Notes: generated by a model from the letters alone, not told the origin. 10,950 bases of DNA from Flammeovirgaceae bacterium UBA5867 (GCA_002432545.1 DJFR01000254.1:1-10950), one strand, 5' to 3'; numbered from the stretch's first letter, positions 1-7,414 are shown. Made by a program: numbers and translations.

Positions 1-70
1 AAAACAGCAACATCACAATCAGAAATAGCTATACATCTTAACAGAAGCCGGGTGGTTTAAATTTTCTTTT

Positions 71-78
71 TACTTTTG
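71..78 (+). promoter_or_regulatory. Candidate Bacteroidota -7 promoter element
   Basis: The octamer TACTTTTG matches the TAnnTTTG -7 consensus of the primary sigma factor of Bacteroidota. It lies 41 nt before the ATG of the DUF4293 gene, which would leave a short leader. I do not see a good TTTG or TTG -33 element at the expected distance upstream, so this is a motif match only. Confidence 0.3.
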
Positions 79-119
79 CCAGGCTTATAACAAAGTAAGC
101 AAGTTAACGCAACCCCAAC

Positions 120-584
120 ATGTGGCAAAGAATTCAAACTGTATTTCTGGCACTCGCCATCATTAGTTTAATCGGAGCGATCTTTCTTCCGATCTGGGTC
201 TTTCAGGATCCTTCGGGTAAATCGCACGAGCTATACGCACTTCACTATACTATTATTGAAAACGGAGTGCGCACCACTACTTATTTTCCATACTTCATAA
301 CGGCAATCCTGCTGGTTGCAGCGGCTACGCTGGCATTTATGGAGATCCGAAAATTCAAAGACAGAATTACGCAGATAAAACTTGGTGCACTTAATTCGTT
401 GTTCATTGCCCTTGCATTGTGTGCCGGTGTTTACTTCGGAACAACCATGATCAAAACTTTTCAGGGAGGCAGATATGGTCTCGGGTTATGGCTGCCGGCC
501 GTAGCAGTGGTGTGTAACTGGGCTGCCATTCGTTTCATCAAGCGTGATGAAAAACTGGTGCGTGACTCCGACAGACTTCGGTAA
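120..584 (+). CDS. DUF4293 family integral membrane protein
   Basis: This 154-residue protein has no known function. Four hydrophobic segments are visible, at about residues 7-27, 57-75, 88-108 and 119-140, so it should sit in the inner membrane. The opening MWQRIQTVFLALA and the C-terminal tail RDEKLVRDSDRLR are the hallmarks I associate with DUF4293, a family found in Bacteroidota; the length is also typical. The loop between helices 1 and 2 (about 28-56) carries charged residues and a YTIIENG stretch and is probably outside the membrane. The ATG at 120 is the first in frame and is placed right by the family N-terminus; no Shine-Dalgarno sequence is seen (upstream bases are CAACCCCAAC). A strong terminator follows within 45 nt, so the gene appears to end its transcript. 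Family assignment is confident; any role would be a guess. Confidence 0.85.
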   Translation: MWQRIQTVFLALAIISLIGAIFLPIWVFQDPSGKSHELYALHYTIIENGVRTTTYFPYFITAILLVAAATLAFMEIRKFKDRITQIKLGALNSLFIALALCAGVYFGTTMIKTFQGGRYGLGLWLPAVAVVCNWAAIRFIKRDEKLVRDSDRLR

Positions 585-626
585 TGCTGCCATCCTGACA
601 CAATCATTCTTCTGGAATAACATTTG

Positions 627-656
627 AAATCCTCGGCTCCGAGGATTTTTTATTTT
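627..656 (+). terminator. Intrinsic terminator after the DUF4293 gene
   Basis: AAATCCTCG (627-635) pairs perfectly with CGAGGATTT (640-648) around a four-base loop, giving a 9-bp stem. A T-rich tract (TTTATTTT) follows directly. It lies 43 nt after the DUF4293 stop and 25 nt before the htpG start. This implies that htpG is not simply read through from upstream and needs a promoter inside or just after the hairpin; I cannot identify one with confidence. Confidence 0.8.
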
Positions 657-681
657 AAAAACCGTTTAAAACCTGACAACT

Positions 682-2595
682 ATGGCAGAAACAGTAGATG
701 CGCGTGAAAAAGGTACCATTTCCATTCACACCGAGAATATCTTTCCAATCATTAAAAAATTTCTGTATTCAGATCATGAGATATTCCTGCGCGAACTGGT
801 ATCCAATGCAGTAGACGCAACTCAAAAATTAAAAAAGCTTTCTTCTATCGGTGAGTTCAATGGCGAACTTGGCGAGCTGCGTGTTGAAGTAAGTTTCGAT
901 AAAGATAAAAAGACCATCACCGTAAGCGACCGTGGTATTGGTATGACGGGTGATGAGATCAAAAAGTATATCAACCAGATTGCTTTCTCCGGTGCAACGG
1001 AGTTTGTAGAGAAATTCAAAGACAAGGGTGATGCAAAAGATATCATCGGGAAATTTGGTCTTGGGTTCTACTCTGCATTTATGGTGGCCGATAAAGTGGA
1101 AATCATTTCACGCTCGTATAAAGCAGGTGAAAATGAAGCTGCCCGCTGGGAGTGCGATGGTTCAACGGAGTTTGAGCTGAGCACTACTACAAAAAAAGAT
1201 CGTGGTACTGATATTATACTATATATCAACAGCGACTCTGAAGAGTTTCTGGATGAGTGGAGACTGAACGGTATACTTGAAAAATATTGCAAGTTTCTTC
1301 CGGTTGAGATCAAGTTCGGAACGAAGAACGAAAGTGTTGATGATGGAACGGATGCGGAAGGTAAGCCTCAGCAGAAAACAATTACTACCGATCGCATCAT
1401 TAACAACCCGGCTCCAATCTGGGCAAAATCTCCGGGTGAATTAAAGGATGAAGATTATCTGAAATTCTACAAAGAATTATATCCGTTCTCGGAAGAGCCG
1501 CTTTTCTGGATACACCTTAATGTAGATTATCCATTCAGCTTAACGGGTGTGCTATATTTCCCGAAAGTAAAGAACGACTTCGAGTTACAGCGTAACAAAA
1601 TTCAGTTATACTCCCGCCAGGTATTTATTACAGACGAAGTAAAAGATGTAGTGCCCGATTTCCTCATGCTGTTGCATGGTGTTTTGGATTCACCGGATAT
1701 TCCGCTGAACGTATCGCGCAGTTATTTACAGAGCGATGCCAATGTCAAAAAGATCAGCCAGCACATCACGAAAAAAGTTGCTGATAAACTGCAGGAGATA
1801 TTCAAGAAAGATCGCGCTGACTTCGAGAAGAAATGGGACGATATTAACATCTTCGTGAAGTATGGTATGATCAGCGATGAGAAGTTTTATGATAAAGCAA
1901 AAGACTTCTCGTTATTCAAGAACATCGACAAGCAATATTTTACGTTTGAAGAGTATAAAGAAAAGGTGAAGCCTAACCAGACCGATAAGGATGGCAACCT
2001 GGTATATATATACGCTTCTGATGCGGGTAAACAAGACAGCTTTATACAGGGAGCGAAGAACAAAGCTTACGATGTATTGTTGCTGGACGGTGTACTCGAC
2101 AGTCACTTTATCAATACACTCGAACAAAAACTCGAGAAAGTACAACTGAAACGTGTTGACAGCGAGACTGCCGATAAACTTGTTGATAAAGATGAGAAGG
2201 TTGAAAGTGTATTAAGCACAGAAGAGATAGAGCAAGTCAAAACGGTTTTCGAAAAAGCGATCAACAATAAAAACTTTACCGTTGCTATTGAGCCAATGTC
2301 GCCAGACGATTTGCCGGTAGTTGTTACCATGAGCGAGTTTATGCGCAGAATGAAAGACATGGCGAAGACCGGTGGCGGTGGTGGCTACGCATTTATGGGA
2401 GCGATGCCCGATAATTATAACGTAGCGGTAAACGGCAATCACCCGATCACACAGAAAATTCTGAAAGCGGATGGTGATGACGCTAAAGCTAAACTTGCCA
2501 AGCAGGCGTACGATCTGGCGCTTCTTTCACAAAATATGTTGACAGGCGCAGACCTAACCAACTTCATCAAACGCAGTGTTGAGCTGGTATCGTAA
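682..2595 (+). CDS. htpG: HSP90-family molecular chaperone HtpG
   Basis: This is a complete 637-residue cytosolic ATP-dependent chaperone, slightly longer than E. coli HtpG (about 624). The N-terminal GHKL ATPase domain shows RELVSNAVDA with catalytic Glu38, Mg-binding Asn42 and Asp45; DRGIGM (83-88) with the adenine-contacting Asp83; and the lid glycine motif GKFGLGFYSAF (123-133). The middle domain includes NDFELQRNKIQLYSRQVF and the conserved NVSRSYLQSD segment, which carries the arginine expected to reach the ATP phosphate. The C-terminal dimerisation domain contains a run of five glycines (564-568) followed by YAFMGAMPDNYN and NHPI; this linker varies between HSP90s, and the form here fits Bacteroidota proteins I remember. 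The start is set by family alignment. The gene has its own terminator and is probably monocistronic. Heat induction is expected for the family, but no heat-shock operator is visible. Confidence 0.98.
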   Translation: MAETVDAREKGTISIHTENIFPIIKKFLYSDHEIFLRELVSNAVDATQKLKKLSSIGEFNGELGELRVEVSFDKDKKTITVSDRGIGMTGDEIKKYINQIAFSGATEFVEKFKDKGDAKDIIGKFGLGFYSAFMVADKVEIISRSYKAGENEAARWECDGSTEFELSTTTKKDRGTDIILYINSDSEEFLDEWRLNGILEKYCKFLPVEIKFGTKNESVDDGTDAEGKPQQKTITTDRIINNPAPIWAKSPGELKDEDYLKFYKELYPFSEEPLFWIHLNVDYPFSLTGVLYFPKVKNDFELQRNKIQLYSRQVFITDEVKDVVPDFLMLLHGVLDSPDIPLNVSRSYLQSDANVKKISQHITKKVADKLQEIFKKDRADFEKKWDDINIFVKYGMISDEKFYDKAKDFSLFKNIDKQYFTFEEYKEKVKPNQTDKDGNLVYIYASDAGKQDSFIQGAKNKAYDVLLLDGVLDSHFINTLEQKLEKVQLKRVDSETADKLVDKDEKVESVLSTEEIEQVKTVFEKAINNKNFTVAIEPMSPDDLPVVVTMSEFMRRMKDMAKTGGGGGYAFMGAMPDNYNVAVNGNHPITQKILKADGDDAKAKLAKQAYDLALLSQNMLTGADLTNFIKRSVELVS

Positions 2596-2600
2596 CAAAC

Positions 2601-2612
2601 TATATATATATA
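2601..2612. repeat. (TA)6 dinucleotide run
   Basis: Six perfect TA units start 6 nt after the htpG stop codon, just before the terminator hairpin. It is a short microsatellite without coding effect. Several other TATATA stretches occur within genes here, so this may only reflect the base habits of the genome. Confidence 0.5.
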
Positions 2613-2618
2613 CTGATG

Positions 2619-2651
2619 AAAAAGGTGCTTCACGAAACGGAGCACCTTTTT
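2619..2651. terminator. Bidirectional terminator between htpG and the GGGPS gene
   Basis: AAAAAGGTGCT (2619-2629) is the exact reverse complement of AGCACCTTTTT (2641-2651), with an 11-nt loop. The 11-bp stem has an A tract on one side and a T tract on the other, so on either strand it is a hairpin followed by U residues. It lies 23 nt after the htpG stop and 7 nt beyond the stop of the oppositely oriented prenyltransferase gene, so one element can end both convergent transcripts. Confidence 0.85.
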
Positions 2652-2658
2652 TATTTCT

Positions 2659-3420
2659 TTATTTACCGGCAGCACTCTGGTTCCACTCGTATACCTTGTC
2701 GGCAATTTCAATGAGCAGTTCCGGATCTTTCTCCAATGCATTGCCAATTACAATCATGTCGGCTCCGGCTTCGAGTGCCTTTAACGCTTTCTGAGTTGTA
2801 TTTATCCCCCCGCCTACAATGAGAGGTACATTTACAGCTTTGCGAACAGCCGCGATCATGCGGGCACTGATTTCTTTTTCAGCACCACTACCGGCATCGA
2901 GATATATAGCTTGCAGCCCGAGCATTTCACCTGCCATAGCCGTGCAGGCGGCCAATGAATATTTATCATCGGGTATAGGCATGGTGTTGCTGATATAGGC
3001 TACCGAGGTAGTGCGCCCCGAGTTTATCAGCATATAGCCTGTGGGTATAACTTCCAGTTTTGTATTGCGTATTACCGGTGCAGCTATAACGTGTTGCCCG
3101 ATAAGCAATTCAGGATTTCTTCCTGAGATAAGTGATAAGAATAATATACCATCGGCAGATGAATCGATTTGCATGGAGTTACCGGGGAAGAGTATAACCG
3201 GTATGGTAACGTTCTGCTTGATCTGTTTTACTACCTCCGATAAATTTGTAGTTGTAACCAGACTCCCGCCTACCAGGAAAAAATCCACGCAGTTCTCACT
3301 GGCCAGGTTGATCAGCTGATTGAGGTTAGCAGGCTCCTCAACTTTGTCCGGATCAATCAGTATAGCAATGGACTTCTTACCCGATTGCTTGCTGGTGCGC
3401 AGTGACTGAATAATATTCAT
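2659..3420 (-). CDS. Geranylgeranylglyceryl phosphate synthase family protein (GGGPS/PcrB)
   Basis: This 253-residue cytosolic TIM-barrel prenyltransferase should join a polyprenyl diphosphate to sn-glycerol 1-phosphate, making the ether bond known from archaeal lipids. Motifs in barrel order are AILIDPDK (19-26), DFFLVGGSLV (46-55), PVILFPGN (74-81), PTGYMLIN (126-133), AIYLDAGSGA (171-180), PLIVGGGI (199-206) and MIVIGNAL (222-229). The glycine-rich phosphate-binding segments are intact. The length fits the longer group II GGGPS branch that includes Bacteroidota enzymes rather than the shorter Bacillus PcrB; characterised Bacteroidota members prefer geranylgeranyl diphosphate, so that is the best guess for the substrate. 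Residue 175 is Asp where archaeal enzymes usually have Glu. The ATG overlaps the stop of the upstream gene by 4 nt (ATGA), suggesting translational coupling. Family call is firm; prenyl chain length is not shown by the sequence. Confidence 0.95.
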   Translation of the reverse strand: MNIIQSLRTSKQSGKKSIAILIDPDKVEEPANLNQLINLASENCVDFFLVGGSLVTTTNLSEVVKQIKQNVTIPVILFPGNSMQIDSSADGILFLSLISGRNPELLIGQHVIAAPVIRNTKLEVIPTGYMLINSGRTTSVAYISNTMPIPDDKYSLAACTAMAGEMLGLQAIYLDAGSGAEKEISARMIAAVRKAVNVPLIVGGGINTTQKALKALEAGADMIVIGNALEKDPELLIEIADKVYEWNQSAAGK

Positions 3421-3833
3421 GCTTTACTTTCGGTCTTCTCTTCAGCTTTTTCGTGCAGGTAATCCGCTAATTTTTCTTTGGCAACATTGAGTAATAGTGT
3501 TACGGCCTGGCTTGCCAATACCGTACCGATCTGCGATACTATACCGGGTGCAGAAGGCTCAGCAACAACTTCAGCTTCTACTACACGCTCGGGCGCTGCA
3601 GCAGCCTGTACAATTTTTACCTTACGTCTTGATTTCTTTTTCTTCGAACCACCCGCCAATGCCCGCACCAGAAAATATGTGGCAGCTAGCGAACCGCCAA
3701 TGATCAATGCATTGGTAAGCGCCTTCTCCGTACGTTCCGAAATCAACTTTACTTCGTCCTGTAATTCCTGGCGATGTTTCGCTGATTTTTTCAGCAACTC
3801 GCTCTTCATATCATTCGTCTCCAGCAATTCCAT
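3417..3833 (-). CDS. Small Lys/Ala-rich single-helix membrane protein, YtxH-like layout
   Basis: This 138-residue protein has no firm family. A charged, probably helical N-terminus (KKSAKHRQELQDEVKLISER, 15-34) leads into one hydrophobic segment (about 41-60, NALIIGGSLAATYFLVRALA). A strongly basic patch KKKKSRRK (64-71), a low-complexity Ala/Glu/Val stretch and a C-terminal amphipathic region (about 97-138) that could be coiled coil come next. The layout resembles small YtxH-like envelope proteins that accompany holin-superfamily proteins, but this is similarity of build, not recognised homology. The gene starts 6 nt after the holin-family stop and overlaps the GGGPS start by 4 nt. The start is uncertain: ATG at 3833 has no ribosome site, whereas an in-frame ATG at 3809 (Met9) is preceded by GGAG at 9 nt spacing, which would give a 130-residue protein. 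Confidence 0.8.
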   Translation of the reverse strand: MELLETNDMKSELLKKSAKHRQELQDEVKLISERTEKALTNALIIGGSLAATYFLVRALAGGSKKKKSRRKVKIVQAAAAPERVVEAEVVAEPSAPGIVSQIGTVLASQAVTLLLNVAKEKLADYLHEKAEEKTESKA

Positions 3834-3839
3834 AGTGTG

Positions 3840-4196
3840 CTACTTTTTCTTTTTTGTCATTAATTCACCAAGCTCTTTTTCCAGTTTGTTGAAAATTGTT
3901 TCGCGCGATAAGAACGTAACAATTGCCAACAGCAGATAAAACGCTGCAACAACAGCAAAGCCTCCAAATGTACCCATGGATTCCGCTAACTTAAAAGCGA
4001 GGGCAACACTGAAGAACACAATAAACAATACAAAGGTAAATGCTACTACAATAAATACAGCTACCCGCGAGAGGCCCTTCGCTAAGTCTTCCTTTATCTC
4101 AAGCTTCATCAACTCAGCCTTCGTCTCCACATAGCCTGTGAGATTCTGAATCAGGCTATCGAGTTTCAAAAACTTTAACACCGAGTCCTTAATCAT
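3840..4196 (-). CDS. Phage holin family (Phage_holin_3_6/YqjE-like) membrane protein
   Basis: This 118-residue protein has an amphipathic N-terminal helix with the typical acidic/basic pattern (ETKAELMKLEIKEDLAKG, 24-41), two hydrophobic hairpin helices (about 45-69 and 77-96) and a basic end KKKK. This is the pattern of the holin superfamily III/YqjE group, which is chromosomal in many bacteria and has no demonstrated lysis role. No phage genes are nearby, so a prophage origin is not supported. The ATG at 4196 has AAAGGA upstream but only 2 nt away, too close for a good Shine-Dalgarno. It is the first gene of a compact set with the small basic membrane protein (6-nt gap) and GGGPS. The 61-nt gap from the Na/Pi gene is long enough for a promoter, but I do not see a clear one. 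Confidence 0.8.
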   Translation of the reverse strand: MIKDSVLKFLKLDSLIQNLTGYVETKAELMKLEIKEDLAKGLSRVAVFIVVAFTFVLFIVFFSVALAFKLAESMGTFGGFAVVAAFYLLLAIVTFLSRETIFNKLEKELGELMTKKKK

Positions 4197-4257
4197 ATTC
4201 CTTTAGCGTAAAAAAATCAGTCCACGCAATATAGACAGAAGATCGGACTTTAGGTTG

Positions 4258-5871
4258 CTACTGTTCTTCGAACTTCACGAGCTTTTCGGTGTTTACAAGC
4301 ACGCTGTCGTGTTTTACAGTTTCGCGTTGCAGCATGAGCTTCAGCGGGGCGCTGATATAGTAACGAAGTGTAGTGGAGTCATTGGCTTCCTGATACTTTA
4401 TACGGCACACATATACCGAATCGAATGTATGCGAGGCAAACTCCATCTTCTTCACAATCTGATCAATGCATGCCTTATAGCGACCTTGTGCATCGGCACC
4501 GTCCCAGCAAAAACCGGGGCGGTCAAGCAAAAACATTTTATCGCCAACAAATAATGTAGTGTTCTTTACCGACACCGGGTAAATCAGTGTAGGTTCTTCA
4601 TTCGAGACAGGCTCCTGCCCTTGAAACTGCGACCACTCGCCACTCTGCTTTCGCTTATTGATGCGGGCTACAATACGATAGTGATTCGCCTCATCAACGT
4701 TTCGGGTTTCATAGGTAAGACGATACGTTCGGATAGAATCCTGGTTGAAGTAAATCAGCGAGAACGGAATGAAGAAATACGTAAGCAGCAAGAACAGAAA
4801 TCCGATAAGCCTGTATTGAAGTGTAAGTTTACCCAAACCACTGGCAAGTTCAATCGGCAATCTGCGCAGCACCGGTATAGGGAAGAAAAGTATAACCCCA
4901 ATGAGGTTGAACAAAAAGTGAGCAATGGCTATACTGATAGCACTCGCTGTATTTGCATTCAAGGTCGCTGCTATAAATGCTGTTATGGTGGTACCTACGT
5001 TCGCCCCCATAATAAAAGGGGCTGCCTGTTTAAGACTGGTAATACGTTTGGCAACGATCGGTACAACAACTGATGTGGTAATTGTACTCGAACGAATAGC
5101 AGCCGTAGTAAGTAAACCCCACGAAAAAGATTTGATCTGATTTTTAAAAAAGAAGCGACTGAAAACCTCCGGAGATTTTGCTTTGAGCAGATCAGAGATT
5201 AATCTGCGGAACATCAGAATCGATCCGAACAACATCACCAATGCAAGCACCACCAGTATAAATGCATTGGGTATGATACGTTGTAAAAGCTCGGCTATGT
5301 GAGAAAAGCCGGCCCACGAATGGGTAGCCTCCTGTGGTATAACTTGGGCTGATGGTTTAAAAAATACCTGCGCTATACGAAATGATATCGAAGACAGAAA
5401 GCTATAATAATACTCCAGCGGGAAAAGTACAATAACGGTAAGCAGGTTAAAGAACACATGGTATGATCCCGCTGCTACTGCTCTTCTGAATTCTTTCTTA
5501 CGACTGATAAAGCCTAACGACACAATCATGCCGGTAATGGTGGTACCAACATTGGCGCCCATAATAATCGGTATAGCACTCTCCAATGTAATGGCGCCAG
5601 ATGCAACAAAGGCAACCACCAGCGATGATGTGGTTGAACTGCTTTGCAACATGGCGGTGATCAGCAAACCGATAAATAAACCGGCAAACGGATTGGAGGT
5701 TGCCAGCAAGATAGTTTCGGCTACACTTCCGCCCAGGTGCTGCGATGACGTTACCAGCAGATCGAGCGCTAACAGAAACAGCAGCAGTGCGCCGAGTATA
5801 TAGGATATAATCCGGAGGTTGCTCCAGATTTTATTATTATGATTCTGTTCAGGGAATGGTGCTGTTTCCAA
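4258..5871 (-). CDS. Na/Pi cotransporter family protein with unusual C-terminal domain
   Basis: This 537-residue protein should be a sodium-coupled phosphate carrier of the SLC34-like NptA group. It has the two inverted Na_Pi_cotrans repeats: the first with QSSSTTSS (76-83) and MGANVGTT (104-111), the second with RSSTITTS (260-267) and the same MGANVGTT (288-295). About eight to nine hydrophobic segments end near residue 375. In the second repeat the usual QSSS is RSST. Residues 376-537 form a soluble region with three cysteines (455, 468, 489) and no PhoU-like helices; it resembles no domain I can name. The start appears to be TTG (5871-5869): an in-frame TAA lies two codons upstream and the first in-frame ATG is residue 74, inside repeat 1, so ATG initiation would destroy the fold. 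No Shine-Dalgarno is seen. Transport of phosphate is inferred from the family only. Confidence 0.9.
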   Translation of the reverse strand: METAPFPEQNHNNKIWSNLRIISYILGALLLFLLALDLLVTSSQHLGGSVAETILLATSNPFAGLFIGLLITAMLQSSSTTSSLVVAFVASGAITLESAIPIIMGANVGTTITGMIVSLGFISRKKEFRRAVAAGSYHVFFNLLTVIVLFPLEYYYSFLSSISFRIAQVFFKPSAQVIPQEATHSWAGFSHIAELLQRIIPNAFILVVLALVMLFGSILMFRRLISDLLKAKSPEVFSRFFFKNQIKSFSWGLLTTAAIRSSTITTSVVVPIVAKRITSLKQAAPFIMGANVGTTITAFIAATLNANTASAISIAIAHFLFNLIGVILFFPIPVLRRLPIELASGLGKLTLQYRLIGFLFLLLTYFFIPFSLIYFNQDSIRTYRLTYETRNVDEANHYRIVARINKRKQSGEWSQFQGQEPVSNEEPTLIYPVSVKNTTLFVGDKMFLLDRPGFCWDGADAQGRYKACIDQIVKKMEFASHTFDSVYVCRIKYQEANDSTTLRYYISAPLKLMLQRETVKHDSVLVNTEKLVKFEEQ

Positions 5872-5968
5872 ATGTTAACTATGAGCGTAAAGATAAACCA
5901 GGTTCTGAAACCAGAATAGTTCTATAATATTTTTAACACAGGCTTAATATAGAAGCCGGTACAACCCA

Positions 5969-6184
5969 TTAACGTTGAAATTTATGAGTAGTATAATACG
6001 TGGCGAAGTATACCACCGCACCTATAAATGGCAGGCATACGATCAGAAAAATCCATAAAACTTTATCGGACACCGGTATTTTCCGCCTCATCAGATGCAC
6101 AAGCGTTAAGATCAACACCGGCACCATCATAAACAAAATGATCAGCCAGAGAATAAGTCCTATACCGGGTGTAAGTAGTTCCAT
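5969..6184 (-). CDS. PLDc_N-type two-helix membrane protein
   Basis: This 71-residue protein consists of two membrane helices (about 6-29 and 42-62) joined by a basic loop (HLMRRKIPVSDK, 30-41), with VLWIFLIVCLPFIGAVVYF in the second helix. The loop-plus-second-helix pattern (basic residues, then W, then LP-x-G-x-x-x-Y) matches the phospholipase D nuclease N-terminal (PLDc_N) family. In cardiolipin synthases this forms the membrane anchor, but here it stands alone with no HKD catalytic domain, a common stand-alone form. It starts 36 nt after the M20 gene and ends 97 nt before the Na/Pi gene, so it may be carried on the M20 transcript. No clear ribosome site precedes the ATG. Function unknown. 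Confidence 0.8.
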   Translation of the reverse strand: MELLTPGIGLILWLIILFMMVPVLILTLVHLMRRKIPVSDKVLWIFLIVCLPFIGAVVYFATYYTTHKFQR

Positions 6185-6220
6185 GAATATAAATACTTTA
6201 GTGTACCTCGAACGTATATA

Positions 6221-7414
6221 CTATATCAGTTCCAGTTCCTTCACCGCCATCCAGGCCATCAGCCCCGGACCTATCTTCAAAGCATCCTCGTCAATATCAA
6301 AGGTAGGCGTATGCACATACGATTTGATTCCCTTCTCAACATTACTGGTACCTAAACGATAGAAGGATGCCGGTATAATCTGCGAGTAGTACGCAAAATC
6401 TTCAGCTCCCAGGGTTATGTCAATATCGTATACATTTTCCTTCCCTACATACTCTTCTGCTGCGACCTTGAGTCTGCGGGTAAGCTCCGGATTATTTTCA
6501 AGATACGGATATCCGCGTGATATATCTACTTCACAACGGCCACCCATACCTTCGGCTATACTTTCGGCCATCTTTTTTATTTTCTCAAGACCTGACTCAC
6601 GCCACACTTCATTCATCGCACGAAATGTACCTGCTATATTTACCTCATCGGGTATGATGTTTGTAGCACCCTTCCCTATAATATTTCCAAAAGTTAATAC
6701 CGTAGGCTGCTTCGGGCTTGCATTACGACTGATGATCTGCTGCAAAGCAATAATGATGTGCGATGCAATAACAATCGGATCGATCGCCAGATCAGGAGCA
6801 GCACCGTGTCCGCCTTTACCTACTACGCGCAGGTAAATTTCATCGGCACTCGCCATATACATACCTTCACGAAAACCAATCTTCCCCGCAGGTAACAATG
6901 GAAATACATGTTGACCTATAATACCTGCTGGTCTCGGATTTTCCAATGCACCATCTTTAATCATATAGGACGCACCGCCCGGATTTTTTTCTTCACCCGG
7001 CTGAAATAAAAAACGCACTGTACCTTCAAACTGATCCCGCACATCATGAAGAATCTTTGCAGTGCCGAGCAACGATGATGTATGCACATCATGTCCACAG
7101 GCATGCATCACACCTTCATTCTTGGATTTATAGGGAACATTGTTTGCTTCAACAATCGGCAACGCATCCATGTCGGCACGCAACGCAATAGTTTTCTTAT
7201 CCGGATTTTTACCTTTCACTTCAGCAACCAATCCGGTAGTAGCAAGACTTTCAATTTTATTTATTCCAAACGAACGGAGTTTTTCATCAACATACTTTAC
7301 CGTATTAAATTCCTGATAAGACAATTCAGGGTTTGCATGTAAATACCTGCGATACTCCACCACCTGATCACTGTACGCCTGCGAAAGTGATTTTATTCTT
7401 TCCAAAAGACTCAT
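6221..7414 (-). CDS. M20-family metallo-amidohydrolase (N-acyl-amino-acid/hippurate hydrolase type)
   Basis: This 397-residue enzyme belongs to the M20D group, which releases amino acids from N-acyl or amide derivatives using a metal pair. The family motifs are in order: RRYLHANPELSYQE (22-35), RADMDALPI (79-87), MHACGHDVHT (103-112), FQPGEE (137-142), GQHVFP (167-172), GKGGHGAAP (199-207, dimerisation domain), GATNIIPDEV (249-258), TLGAEDFAYY (334-343) and VHTPTFDID (367-375). The expected metal ligands Cys106, His108, Glu142, His169 and His368 and the general base Glu141 are all present, so it should be active. There is no signal peptide, so it is probably cytoplasmic. The ATG at 7414 gives the normal N-terminus. 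It is the first gene of the minus-strand block and faces the divergent exported pair. Substrate cannot be read from the sequence; hippurate, acyl-amino acids or an auxin-type conjugate are all possible in this family. Confidence 0.93.
   Translation of the reverse strand: MSLLERIKSLSQAYSDQVVEYRRYLHANPELSYQEFNTVKYVDEKLRSFGINKIESLATTGLVAEVKGKNPDKKTIALRADMDALPIVEANNVPYKSKNEGVMHACGHDVHTSSLLGTAKILHDVRDQFEGTVRFLFQPGEEKNPGGASYMIKDGALENPRPAGIIGQHVFPLLPAGKIGFREGMYMASADEIYLRVVGKGGHGAAPDLAIDPIVIASHIIIALQQIISRNASPKQPTVLTFGNIIGKGATNIIPDEVNIAGTFRAMNEVWRESGLEKIKKMAESIAEGMGGRCEVDISRGYPYLENNPELTRRLKVAAEEYVGKENVYDIDITLGAEDFAYYSQIIPASFYRLGTSNVEKGIKSYVHTPTFDIDEDALKIGPGLMAWMAVKELELI

Noticed and set aside
1..60. 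Short open stretch in frame 1 ending at TAA 58-60, possibly the tail of an upstream gene.
   Set aside because: Only 19 codons, all frames close soon, and the residues show no recognisable C-terminus. It cannot be told from non-coding DNA.
822..2747. Several open frames of 70-100 codons on the minus strand across htpG and its end.
   Set aside because: They lie opposite a highly conserved gene and their translations look like random reverse-frame protein.
3840..4196. Prophage remnant suggested by the holin-family protein.
   Set aside because: The family is chromosomal in many bacteria, the neighbours are housekeeping genes, and there are no other phage genes, att-like repeats or tRNA nearby.
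4219..4249. Inverted repeat AGTCC/GGACT on the minus strand followed by a T run, in the gap between the Na/Pi and holin-family genes, as a terminator.
   Set aside because: The stem is only 5 bp with a 21-nt loop, too weak to call. A weak attenuator cannot be excluded.
4621..5073. Plus-strand open frame of 150 codons opposite the Na/Pi gene.
   Set aside because: It is a shadow of the transporter: no family motifs, and the minus-strand frame has two full transport repeats.
5941..5957. GGCTT/AAGCC inverted repeat after the PLDc_N-type gene as a terminator.
   Set aside because: Five-base-pair stem with no T run on either side.
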